A stretch of DNA of 15,784 nucleotides from Microcaldota archaeon (lineage in GTDB: Archaea > Micrarchaeota > Micrarchaeia > Anstonellales > Bilamarchaeaceae): the NCBI GenBank assembly GCA_030668565.1, contig DAOVFD010000010.1, forward strand, positions 1 through 15,784. The letters are read 5' to 3'. A program made the position numbers and the translations under genes. Shown here piece after piece: positions 8,501 to 15,154 of this stretch; the stretch's first letter is position 1, and the number at the start of each line of letters is the position of its first letter. The notes under the pieces were generated by a model. It made no database searches. It saw only the letters and a list, made by a program, of their open reading frames with translations, and was not told the origin of the DNA.

Positions 8501-10364
8501 GCACCCTGAACTCAACTTCGTAAGGACCATGGACCTTTCAAAGCCTGCCGACCTCAAGAAACTCGGTGAAATCGTGAAGAGATACGAAGGAGACTTCAAG
8601 AGAGTCCTGAACCACAAGGTTACTTTCGATGATATAGCTACAAGCAACAAGGCATACGTCATGAACTACGAGGGTGGATTCTCATTCTACCGCAAGGGAA
8701 TGCCTCTTAGTGGTGCAGACAGGGTTTACGGAGACGTTATGATGAAGGACAACAGGGGACAGAACAGGGCATTCAACGTTGACGATGTTGCAATAGAGTT
8801 CAGGGGAAGACCCGACCTTCAGAGAGAGTTCAATAAGGTACAGTCAAGCGGTGACCCCAAGGACTGGTCCGCATTCATGGATTCAACAACAAAATGGAAG
8901 GGAGAGGGAGGATACAACTACGAGAGAGAGAAAATATTCGGAGCACTCTGCTGGCGCCACGGAAACCAGACATATGACATGCAGGGTTACTGGGCAAAGA
9001 GTGCAGTTGAGATAGCACCGAAGAAGGACGTCATGGCACTTGCCCCGACTCCATTCAGAATGTTCGGCTTTGAAAGTCAGATTGCCGAGAGATTCATGAC
9101 ACACGTCAAGCGCTACGGAGAGAACATGGGCACCTATCTTGCAAAGGCAGGAGTTGGTGCAGGTGGCCCGGCATTCCGTGCATCTTACGAGGTAACTGCA
9201 CAGTCAGAAGCCCTGAGACAGCAGTCAATGAGAACTGCAATGCAGATTTACAAGCTTGACGCAAAGCAGCTTAGCCCGGAGGAAAGAGACCTTTACCACA
9301 GGTTTGCACATGAGCACGGTCCTTACCATCATGCCTGGGACTGGGCTATCGACAGAAACCCGATGAGGCATTCAACTTCACACGGACTTCAACAGGGTAT
9401 GGAATCATACTTCCACTTCGGTCCGAGGCAGGACTACAAGGCAAAGGAATATGTCAGAGGTACTATGACAGGGGCAGAGTGGAAAACATTCAATGCAATA
9501 TACGGATTCCCGCTTGACATAGCAACCAAGATACAGAGACCTTACTCACAGATGTTCGGTGGAATGCAGATGTCAATGCAGGGAATGCCCTCCAAGTGGG
9601 ACAAGTCGCTTAACCCGCTCAAGACATGGGATTACACACCCACCAGGTTCGCTGAAGCCGGAAGGGCACTTAACCCGCTGAGCTTCTCATGGGGCAAGAA
9701 GAGCATTGGACAGATTCCGACAAAGCTCAATATCTGGGAAGGAAGCCTTGAGAGACATGGGCTTGCAGGTGGTGACATACTTGCAGGACACAACCAGGCA
9801 CCTCAGGATATATTCGGAAAGAGAAGCGGTGCATACGCAGTAGGAAGAACACAGGAGACAAACCCTGGAGCGAGTATGCTTGACTACAGAAACGTGCTTA
9901 AGATTGACCCGGCACAGGCCGAATTCCTGTGGAGGAACAGGGAAGGGGTAGCAACAATGGACAAGGAAATAAGAGAGCAGGCACTCAGCTACACCATGAA
10001 CAGGACTGTTGCTGCAGAAGCGCTTGGAATCAGGAGACAACAGGAGCTTATGCACTTCGGCGTATGGCAGAACTCACTGTACGGTTGGGCAAACCCGCTG
10101 ACGTTCGCATACCACCTGCCACTTCCGTTCATTCCACCTTCAATGTCACCAAAGGAGATAGCAACCGGTGCCATGAGAAGGGCAAAGGAGAAGGACCCGG
10201 GAAGGAAGTGGACTGCAGCAGTCGGCGACATGTTCAGAAGTTCTGGAAATGCAACGCTAAGGTTCATGCAGCCCTGGAAAGGCTCAATGGTTGCATTCTG
10301 TCCAAGATGCCACAAACCGAGCTACAAGGGCTCCAAGTGCAGTTGTGGCGGAATGATCTACTAG
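5592..10364 (+). CDS. Giant membrane-anchored protein with outer domain, one span, large inner region and C-terminal zinc ribbon
   Basis: I do not recognise this 1590-residue protein. Residues 1-26 form a signal peptide ending VAVAA. Residues about 27-235 would lie outside the cell and contain two spaced cysteine pairs (C76/C85 and C129/C165) that could form disulfides. One strong membrane span lies at about 236-256. The remaining 1330 residues are soluble, mixed helical and charged, and by topology face the cytoplasm. They hold a histidine cluster (1236-1275) and end in a zinc ribbon, C1570-P-R-C1573 and C1583-S-C1585. A reducing compartment fits the intact zinc ribbon. Past the span, codon use becomes strongly biased (nearly all TTC for Phe), suggesting high expression. 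ATG 5592 is chosen; ATG 5598 is possible. The lipoprotein gene follows after 37 bases. No catalytic motif is evident, so a structural or scaffold role, perhaps in a surface apparatus, is an inference. Confidence 0.9.
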   Translation: MKMNEKIWFVFGLIMMLGMSSVAVAATTDTTLYGFLDVKQSGEYGEELKIGMLVSEPGVTPEGDAKKVYDALWEECEDADDVNACFLKKAEAVVPDGGTIPIMYSLQNAKFKVMIYNPATGGHDTAVNCQETGTEIIANEVEPLEGYTDPTTGDRTIIDYYYGTCVVPEEYFEGRRATFRIEYYPETGARFKVDYQKPVVEISDTKTSAAEIFKAAVADAIRAFTDASESGGVGTLPCIGVFLILGLLLASMYFAGRSPITLLDITSPRLPAPKGFTASGQIILPYGYSQMKRALRGKSVAGLATITGIAAMKAGKLGHSSNREKWNKLIDKSGATGDDKKLMKSLATLADENNQLAGKGKGKKISDASKLFKTVPGMYGEAEHRTVAEILNNLKARGGKDEALANIVKDYFQTQRTSRTMDVLSGQPDLHARSKLHQKVSGQVGKYLGSNRYYVTSTTFGGSLDSIIRSARVAGRGTKEMVRQAPALGRGVTKTTIEMIGGRGALEKMERAGKRGSRWAGVVTKELKKKAPGMEIGKMMPVDEKMEHLYNKLRKEISKDEMKFVMKELYRKMGVNFEMAEEEIAKMGYKDVNILEVSGYNKNAAAIEQMEGKLREILTNAKLGDAAKLEALKNLAKGYGVKIDPAMDRFNDKLAAIEASGEAGYLKFIALNALLEEHQKHAKAAGVGQMGDDGHFYTVVGRNSINGRDLWETMTLRTMIYDAEEGHLMKGGGLKDELLSAQLNIINRTVTLKPTTNMHELPEYMRNMSELQALEKRVVKNFGELLTEDGKKLLAERGKNVNTATLDDYAAVGTGLAHSMKGVPRTYQKVDEQGRVAFWGAEEEFGPAKGAFKVDMKRHWVSEIATGAAFSIGQWVNSRYTRSYVGPHDPGIEAQLDRMPGSAGWTVSERAERGKDLMVRKMLKEDTQNRFNSQFCYEAYGKTPEVSKYYTGTLAGFMEKALMDRGMGDMHPELNFVRTMDLSKPADLKKLGEIVKRYEGDFKRVLNHKVTFDDIATSNKAYVMNYEGGFSFYRKGMPLSGADRVYGDVMMKDNRGQNRAFNVDDVAIEFRGRPDLQREFNKVQSSGDPKDWSAFMDSTTKWKGEGGYNYEREKIFGALCWRHGNQTYDMQGYWAKSAVEIAPKKDVMALAPTPFRMFGFESQIAERFMTHVKRYGENMGTYLAKAGVGAGGPAFRASYEVTAQSEALRQQSMRTAMQIYKLDAKQLSPEERDLYHRFAHEHGPYHHAWDWAIDRNPMRHSTSHGLQQGMESYFHFGPRQDYKAKEYVRGTMTGAEWKTFNAIYGFPLDIATKIQRPYSQMFGGMQMSMQGMPSKWDKSLNPLKTWDYTPTRFAEAGRALNPLSFSWGKKSIGQIPTKLNIWEGSLERHGLAGGDILAGHNQAPQDIFGKRSGAYAVGRTQETNPGASMLDYRNVLKIDPAQAEFLWRNREGVATMDKEIREQALSYTMNRTVAAEALGIRRQQELMHFGVWQNSLYGWANPLTFAYHLPLPFIPPSMSPKEIATGAMRRAKEKDPGRKWTAAVGDMFRSSGNATLRFMQPWKGSMVAFCPRCHKPSYKGSKCSCGGMIY

Positions 10365-10394
10365 CTTTCTTTTTTTATTTCTTTCTTTTCTTAA
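10365..10394 (+). terminator. T-rich tract between the two large surface genes
   Basis: Almost all bases from 10365 to 10394 are T or C, including a run of seven T. Archaeal RNA polymerase terminates at such tracts without a hairpin, so some transcripts of the giant gene may end here. The segment TTTTATTT (10373-10380) is also centred about 26 bases before the ATG at 10402 and could be a weak TATA box for the lipoprotein gene. Both readings are possible. Confidence 0.4.
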
Positions 10395-10401
10395 ATAAGC
10401 T

Positions 10402-13047
10402 ATGCGAAAAATCATATGCCTAGCAATCTTTCTGATTCTGCTCTCCGGATGCATGGATGTCATAGGCAGTTCTTCAGATTACAGGAACGAGTATTCCAAA
10501 TACCTTTCAAAGAGGATTGCCGCAGACAGTGAGGCAGAGGAATGCAGGCTTGGCAACTGCACCTGTATGATATGCCAGAACAAATCATATTTTTTCAGCA
10601 TATGGTCGTCCTTTGCAGGAGGCAAGTGCTTCTTTCATCACCCCTGTAACGAAACGGAATTCGAAAATTACAACAGGGGTGTTTATGGTAATGATTACGC
10701 TTCAAGGAACTTCATGTACGGCGCAGGACCGAGCTTCTTTGATTTCGGTGAATCCAACAAATACTGTAATGGAAAACAGACAATGGCAGTCCACTGGCTC
10801 ACAGGAAGTGAGGGAAGGGATTATGATTTACCGGATGCAGGAAGGGCCATGTGCATGCTGCAGAAAGAGGTTATTCCTGTTTACGTATTGTACAGCGGCG
10901 GGGAGAATATAGATGCCGGCAGGTCATATAGTATAGGCGAGGAGCTTGGCAGGAAGGCAAGCGAGGTTACAATGGGTCGCATAACAGGCTCTGCAGGACC
11001 CGTCATAATCACTACTGAGATAAATTATGAGCTGGATGATGTTGATAAAATTGTTGAGCAGATATACCAATTGAATTACGGATGCAACAACCATCCCCCT
11101 AATGATATCAAATGCTTTGTGGCGCTTGCCCCGAAAATAGGGGATAAGGAAGCGCTGGATGCTGTTATGAACGAGCTTGGCAATAATAAGGATTATGTGC
11201 AGATGCTCGCTTTCGGCATAGATTCCCATTATTCAAACGAAAGCTGCAATGTTGGGGGCTCGAAAGGTCTGGGAAGGATGGCGGAGGATTTTGCAGCTTA
11301 TGGTCTTTACGAATATGGATTGCCTTCCGTAGTGCCTTATGTACTTTTAGACCAGGGAACAGTTGACCCGATAACTGAGTGCATATGGGATGAAAGGGCT
11401 GTTACGGAGGGTTACAAATATTTCTTCCCTTCAGGAAGCATAACGCTGAGAGATGTAGGAGTGATAGGAATTGCGCCCTATTCATTCAATTCATCGCAGT
11501 GGGGAGGAGACCCGCTCAAGTGCAATGACTGTGATATTGCTGCGAATCTTAAAAGGCTGGAAAGCTGGTATGGGGGATGCCAGAGGATAACGAAGATAGC
11601 CGAGCTACAACAGGGCGGGGGATACGCGATAGTATTCCCAAATGAAAGCGGTGGAAACTGCAATTATGTAACCCAAACCGATTATTTCGGAAGCCTGTAC
11701 AAGGACAGTCCTGGAATGGACATACTTACTGACCCGGTAACTCCGCTTGAGGAGCTTGAAAACATAACATGGAGATGTGATGCGTGCATTGCGAATGGTC
11801 AGGACCTGTATGAGCTTTATCCGGTACTAAAGAAATATGAGGATAATAAGGACGAATACAAATGGGTGTCGAGGATTATCAATGGAGTAGAGAATGGGAA
11901 ATGTGAAGCCTATCCTGAAATAAATTATTATTCTTCGAGGTCCAATGTTGACCCCATGCTTGTGCGGGGGGTTATACAAATGGAAAGCAACTGGAATCCG
12001 TGCAGTGTATCGTGTGCTGGTCGCGGCGGAATGGGTGGGGAATTTATAACAGCAGACGGAAGAACGAAGAACTGTGTGGGAGGAAAATATTCTGTAGGAT
12101 ATGACGAAATACACGACCCGGACCATGTTTACTATGAAGATAAAGGGTACTGCGAGGACCTACCGGCGCTTGCAAACCCTGCAAACCCTGGAGATTATCG
12201 TTTTCTTGCGATGGGAATAATGCAGATTATGAATTCACCTTACAGCTACTGGCCGGTTGATGAAGGAGGAACAGGGATGTATGAAGACTTTTTCCTTGAT
12301 GCAAGAGACAGGGGAAGGACGGAAAATGTTGATGCAGCAAGATTCTGCTCTGAAGAATTCAATCCTTTCAACGCAAGCCATAATATATGCAGGGGAACTG
12401 CCCAACTTGGAGGCGTAATGCAAAATGGCTCTGTCAACTGGATGAATGATGCAGAGGCAAGATGCAAAGGAAAGACTCGTGGAAGGGTAACCGACCCGTT
12501 CCACAGGAGTGACAGAAGAAGAGAAGAGGTAATGAAGGCATTTGTATCGACTTATATGCTTTCAGGAGTATGGAAGAGTAAAAGCTTGGATATACCCGCA
12601 TGTGGAAACCAGGAGTGGGGAGACTGCTTGGCAGACTATTATTGTGAAGCAATAGACCTTTATGAAATTTCGCTAGGATGTAAGGAACTTGCACCGGGTG
12701 TTTATCATAAAGGCTGTGTCGGTGAAGGAGAACCTGACAAAAGCAAATGTTATGATATATGCTGGGACACCCGGTCTCCGACAAGATGCAATTTCATAGA
12801 ATTTGTAGACTGTATGGTCGATAGAAGAGAATTACTGGGTGAACTGAGTGCTGATGCAGGCCTTAAGAAAATCTTTGCATACAATTATTATAACCAGAAC
12901 TGCAATAACTCATTTTGTCCGCCATATAGGCAGTGGGAAGACGACCCCGTGGTGATGAGTAAAATCAATCCTGATATGATAGATGAAACCGGTGAAATAT
13001 ACGATGACCAATGGAGGTATCTGGGGCCGGCTCCGGGAGATACTTAA
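10402..13047 (+). CDS. Cysteine-rich lipoprotein with lysozyme-like (SLT) transglycosylase domain
   Basis: The 881-residue protein begins with a lipoprotein signal peptide whose lipobox LLSGC puts the lipid-modified Cys at residue 17, so it should sit on the outer face of the membrane. More than 35 further cysteines are spread along the chain, as expected for a disulfide-rich extracellular protein. Residues about 155-360 alternate hydrophobic strands and helices (VIPVYVLYSG, PVIITTEINY, FVALAPKI, MLAFGID, VVPYVLLD), perhaps a barrel-like domain. From about 515 the soluble lytic transglycosylase signature appears: GVIQMESNWNP with likely catalytic Glu528, GIMQIM (605-610), NPFNASHNICRGTAQL (654-669) and FAYN (825-828). 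Long Cys-rich insertions separate these motifs, so the domain is much larger than usual. It probably acts with the giant protein upstream, 37 bases away. In bacteria this fold cuts peptidoglycan; archaea lack that polymer, so the target is unknown. No Shine-Dalgarno site is seen. Confidence 0.85.
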   Translation: MRKIICLAIFLILLSGCMDVIGSSSDYRNEYSKYLSKRIAADSEAEECRLGNCTCMICQNKSYFFSIWSSFAGGKCFFHHPCNETEFENYNRGVYGNDYASRNFMYGAGPSFFDFGESNKYCNGKQTMAVHWLTGSEGRDYDLPDAGRAMCMLQKEVIPVYVLYSGGENIDAGRSYSIGEELGRKASEVTMGRITGSAGPVIITTEINYELDDVDKIVEQIYQLNYGCNNHPPNDIKCFVALAPKIGDKEALDAVMNELGNNKDYVQMLAFGIDSHYSNESCNVGGSKGLGRMAEDFAAYGLYEYGLPSVVPYVLLDQGTVDPITECIWDERAVTEGYKYFFPSGSITLRDVGVIGIAPYSFNSSQWGGDPLKCNDCDIAANLKRLESWYGGCQRITKIAELQQGGGYAIVFPNESGGNCNYVTQTDYFGSLYKDSPGMDILTDPVTPLEELENITWRCDACIANGQDLYELYPVLKKYEDNKDEYKWVSRIINGVENGKCEAYPEINYYSSRSNVDPMLVRGVIQMESNWNPCSVSCAGRGGMGGEFITADGRTKNCVGGKYSVGYDEIHDPDHVYYEDKGYCEDLPALANPANPGDYRFLAMGIMQIMNSPYSYWPVDEGGTGMYEDFFLDARDRGRTENVDAARFCSEEFNPFNASHNICRGTAQLGGVMQNGSVNWMNDAEARCKGKTRGRVTDPFHRSDRRREEVMKAFVSTYMLSGVWKSKSLDIPACGNQEWGDCLADYYCEAIDLYEISLGCKELAPGVYHKGCVGEGEPDKSKCYDICWDTRSPTRCNFIEFVDCMVDRRELLGELSADAGLKKIFAYNYYNQNCNNSFCPPYRQWEDDPVVMSKINPDMIDETGEIYDDQWRYLGPAPGDT

Positions 13048-13049
13048 GA

Positions 13050-13826
13050 TTAGATTTTCAGTTCCAGCACAATGGGAGCATGGTCTGAACCGTAAACCTC
13101 TGAGAGAATATAACTTTTTTTCACTTTTTTCTCAAACTTATCTGATACGATGAAATAATCCACTCTCCAGCCAATGTTTCTTTTCCTTGCATTGAACCTG
13201 TAGGTCCACCACGTGTATTTTCCGCCCTTCTTTTCAAACATCCTGAAAGTATCCATGTATTTGTCTGCTGTGAATTTGTCCATCCATGCCCTTTCCTCTT
13301 TTGTAAACCCTGCATTTTTCTCATTCTGTTTAGGATTTGCAAGATCTATTTCCTTGTGGGCAACGTTGAAATCCCCACAGACAACAACCGGTTTTTTCTT
13401 TCTCAATTTATTCAGGTATTTGTGAAATACCTTATCGAATTCCAGTTTGAACTTCAGTCTTGTGAGACCGCGCTGCGCATTCGGGAAATAAACATTTACA
13501 AGATAGAATTTGTCAAATTCAAAGGTTATTATTCTCCCTTCATCATCGAATTTCTTTGTTCCGATTCCGTATTTGACGTTCTTCAGCCTTTTCTCCAGTT
13601 TTGCGCCCATATAAGCAGCAGTGCCGGCATATCCTTTCTTTTTTGCACTGTTCCAGTAAAGCCCATAGCCGGGAACTGCAGTAAGTTCTTTTGGAAGTGA
13701 TTTTTCATCTGCCTTTACTTCCTGCATGCAGATAATATGCGGTTTGAAGGAAGATAAAAATTTGAGAAAACCACCTTTATGGCATGCGCGTATCCCATTT
13801 ACATTCCAAGATACCAATTTTATCAT
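13050..13826 (-). CDS. xth: Exodeoxyribonuclease III / AP endonuclease
   Basis: This 258-residue enzyme cleaves DNA 5' to abasic sites and removes 3' blocking groups during base excision repair. All family motifs are present in order: SWNVNGIRA with Asn8, MQEVKA with Glu36, the NVYFPNAQRG loop with Tyr113, GDFNVAH with Asp152 and Asn154, WRVDYFIVS with Asp223, and the terminal GSDHAPI with Asp248 and His249. Its length is that of bacterial and archaeal ExoIII proteins. ATG 13826 begins directly before the MIKLVSWN strand, as in homologues. No Shine-Dalgarno site and no clear TATA box at the usual distance is seen; the TGA of an ORF remnant ends five bases upstream. The stop codon is two bases from that of the convergent lipoprotein gene. 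Confidence 0.95.
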   Translation of the reverse strand: MIKLVSWNVNGIRACHKGGFLKFLSSFKPHIICMQEVKADEKSLPKELTAVPGYGLYWNSAKKKGYAGTAAYMGAKLEKRLKNVKYGIGTKKFDDEGRIITFEFDKFYLVNVYFPNAQRGLTRLKFKLEFDKVFHKYLNKLRKKKPVVVCGDFNVAHKEIDLANPKQNEKNAGFTKEERAWMDKFTADKYMDTFRMFEKKGGKYTWWTYRFNARKRNIGWRVDYFIVSDKFEKKVKKSYILSEVYGSDHAPIVLELKI

Positions 13827-13831
13827 TTATA

Positions 13832-13986
13832 TCAGAACTCAAGATCGTCATCACAGAAACTTTCCTTCTGTTTTACCCATGTTAAAGTTTCATCAAACTT
13901 CCTGAGTTTTATCCCAAGACCTCCCTAATGTCCTTCTGACATTGGGCGCAAGGAACGAAGTTCCTTAGCGTTGATGAAGCTTTGAC
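13832..13986 (-). pseudogene. Possible frameshifted ORF remnant upstream of xth
   Basis: On the minus strand, 25 codons (13986-13912) read like protein with a CxxC pair (FVPCAQCQKDIREVLG) and then meet TAA. One base out of frame, the next 25 or so codons continue plausibly (IKLRKFDETLTWVKQKES, then FCDDDLEF) to a TGA at 13834-13832. Inserting one A near 13911 would join them. No start codon is found and a TAG precedes the first part. It may be the tail of a decayed small gene, or a chance reading of the hairpin element it overlaps. Confidence 0.3.
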
Positions 13987-14011
13987 CTAAGTCCAAAAGA
14001 AACAAAGCTTC
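13923..14011. repeat. Three contiguous hairpins in the xth-amrS intergenic region
   Basis: Hairpin A pairs CCC-AATGTC (13923-13932, with one bulged T) with GACATT-GGG (13938-13946). Hairpin B starts on the next base and pairs CGC-AAGGAAC (13947-13956) with GTTCCTT-GCG (13960-13970, one bulged A) around a GAA loop. Hairpin C pairs GAAGCTTTG (13976-13984) with CAAAGCTTC (14003-14011), nine perfect pairs. Such dense pairing suggests a structured RNA, a terminator block or a dispersed repeat element. The amrS TATA box lies downstream, so the element is outside the predicted amrS mRNA. Confidence 0.55.
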
Positions 14012-14029
14012 TCAGGCTGTCGAACAATC

Positions 14030-14039
14030 ATCACGTGAT
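14030..14039. promoter_or_regulatory. Ten-base palindrome upstream of the amrS promoter
   Basis: ATCACGTGAT is a perfect palindrome 20 bases upstream of the amrS TATA box, a position suited to a dimeric activator or repressor. A chance origin is possible for a site of this length. Confidence 0.3.
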
Positions 14040-14050
14040 TATATTGGGTG

Positions 14051-14065
14051 CAAAAGAATTTTAAT
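14051..14065 (+). promoter_or_regulatory. amrS promoter (BRE/TATA), leaderless
   Basis: The purine-rich CAAAAGAA (14051-14058) followed by TTTTAAT (14059-14065) looks like a BRE plus TATA box centred about 24 bases before the ATG at 14086. No Shine-Dalgarno site precedes the ATG, which agrees with a leaderless mRNA. Confidence 0.5.
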
Positions 14066-14085
14066 CAGTTTGTCGAATTCTAAGC

Positions 14086-15129
14086 ATGGCTGAACTGGCT
14101 AGATTCTGGAAACCTCTTGAAAAAAAGGAATTGCTCTGCTTCTTATGCTACAGGTTATGCAGGATAAAAGAGGGGGAAAAAGGATACTGTCATGTGAGGA
14201 AAAACGTTGACGGAAAGCTTTATGCACTTAATTACGGAAAGGCTGTTGCAATGCATATAGATCCGATAGAGAAAAAACCGTTTTATCATTTCATGCCAGG
14301 GACGGAATCGTTTTCATTTTCAACTGTTGGTTGCAATTTCCGCTGTCTCTTCTGCCAAAATTATGAAATAAGCCAGGCGTATGGCGGAATAACCGGTGAG
14401 GACCTGTCTCCAAAAAAAATAAGGGAGATATGCAATAGCCGGAATGTTCCCGGAGTGGCTTATACTTATACAGAGCCGACTATCTTCATGGAATATGCAC
14501 TGGACACTGCAAAGCTTACGATGAAGGATGGGGGATACAACGTATTTGTAACAAACGGATATATGACAACTGCTGCAATAAATGAAATGGACAAATATAT
14601 AGATGCATCAAGGATTGACTTGAAGGGCTTCCATGATAATGTTTACAAGGACTTGTGCGGTGATGTGAACCTTGAATATGTCCTTAGCAGTATAAAGGAA
14701 CTTCACAAAAGGCAGCATATCGAGATAATAAATCTGATTATTCCGGGGTATAATGATGATGAAGAGGACATACGTGCAAGTTCGAAATGGGTAAAGGATT
14801 TGTCACCTGACATACCCATGCACTTCATAGGATTTTACCCTGCCCACAAAATGCTCACCACACCCTCAACGCCGCTCGAAACGCTCAAAAAAGCACGTGA
14901 GATTGCAATTGAAGAGGGTCTGAAGTATGTTTATACAGGAAACAGGCAGGATGAGGATACTGAGAGCACCTACTGTCCTAAATGTGGGGACAAGGTAATA
15001 CGCAGGTTTGGTTTTGGTGTAGTTGAAAACAAATTAGACAAAGACGGAAAATGTCCCTGTGGGGAGAAATTAAACGTTATAATGGATTTGGAGCGCTACA
15101 GGAAAAGAAAGAGACCCCGAAAGAAATAA
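14086..15129 (+). CDS. amrS: AmmeMemoRadiSam system radical SAM enzyme
   Basis: The 347-residue protein belongs to the radical SAM family encoded in many genomes with AMMECR1 and Memo proteins (together AmmeMemoRadiSam). Their joint substrate is unknown; modification of a protein or nucleic acid has been proposed. The N-terminal cysteine motif CFLCYRLCRIKEG...GYC (C18, C21, C25, C35) is typical of this group. The radical SAM cluster motif VGCNFRCLFCQNYE gives C83, C87 and C90, ligands of the 4Fe-4S cluster that cleaves S-adenosylmethionine. YTYTEPTIF and VTNGYM (about 125-160) fit the barrel, and a C-terminal zinc ribbon uses C297/C300 and C323/C325. The tail is very basic (RKRKRPRKK). The AMMECR1 and Memo genes are not in this window. 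The stop codon overlaps the likely promoter of the toxin-antitoxin pair that follows 25 bases later. Confidence 0.92.
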   Translation: MAELARFWKPLEKKELLCFLCYRLCRIKEGEKGYCHVRKNVDGKLYALNYGKAVAMHIDPIEKKPFYHFMPGTESFSFSTVGCNFRCLFCQNYEISQAYGGITGEDLSPKKIREICNSRNVPGVAYTYTEPTIFMEYALDTAKLTMKDGGYNVFVTNGYMTTAAINEMDKYIDASRIDLKGFHDNVYKDLCGDVNLEYVLSSIKELHKRQHIEIINLIIPGYNDDEEDIRASSKWVKDLSPDIPMHFIGFYPAHKMLTTPSTPLETLKKAREIAIEEGLKYVYTGNRQDEDTESTYCPKCGDKVIRRFGFGVVENKLDKDGKCPCGEKLNVIMDLERYRKRKRPRKK

Positions 15130-15134
15130 AAATA
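15126..15134 (+). promoter_or_regulatory. Probable promoter of the toxin-antitoxin operon
   Basis: ATAAAAATA overlaps the amrS stop codon and is centred 25 bases before the antitoxin ATG at 15155, the spacing seen for other leaderless genes in the window. No Shine-Dalgarno site is visible before that ATG. Confidence 0.4.
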
Positions 15135-15154
15135 CCAAGAACGCAAATTATAAC

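Noticed and set aside
9929..10423. A 164-codon plus-strand frame over the end of the giant gene and into the lipoprotein gene
   Set aside because: The in-frame reading of the giant gene ends in a clear zinc ribbon with biased codons; the alternative frame has no recognisable protein features.
12171..12188. Tandem 9-base repeat GCAAACCCT in the lipoprotein gene
   Set aside because: Only two copies, encoding Ala-Asn-Pro twice; too short to be meaningful beyond local slippage.
5592..13047. Naming the two large genes as a type IV secretion or conjugation system (VirB6/VirB1-like)
   Set aside because: An SLT enzyme beside a big membrane protein recalls VirB1 and VirB6, but the giant protein has only one clear span and no VirB4-type ATPase lies in the window.
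14012..14034. C/D box small RNA on the minus strand
   Set aside because: A perfect C box (GTGATGA) is followed 12 bases later by CTGA, but no second C' and D pair follows, so only half the signature exists and chance is likely.
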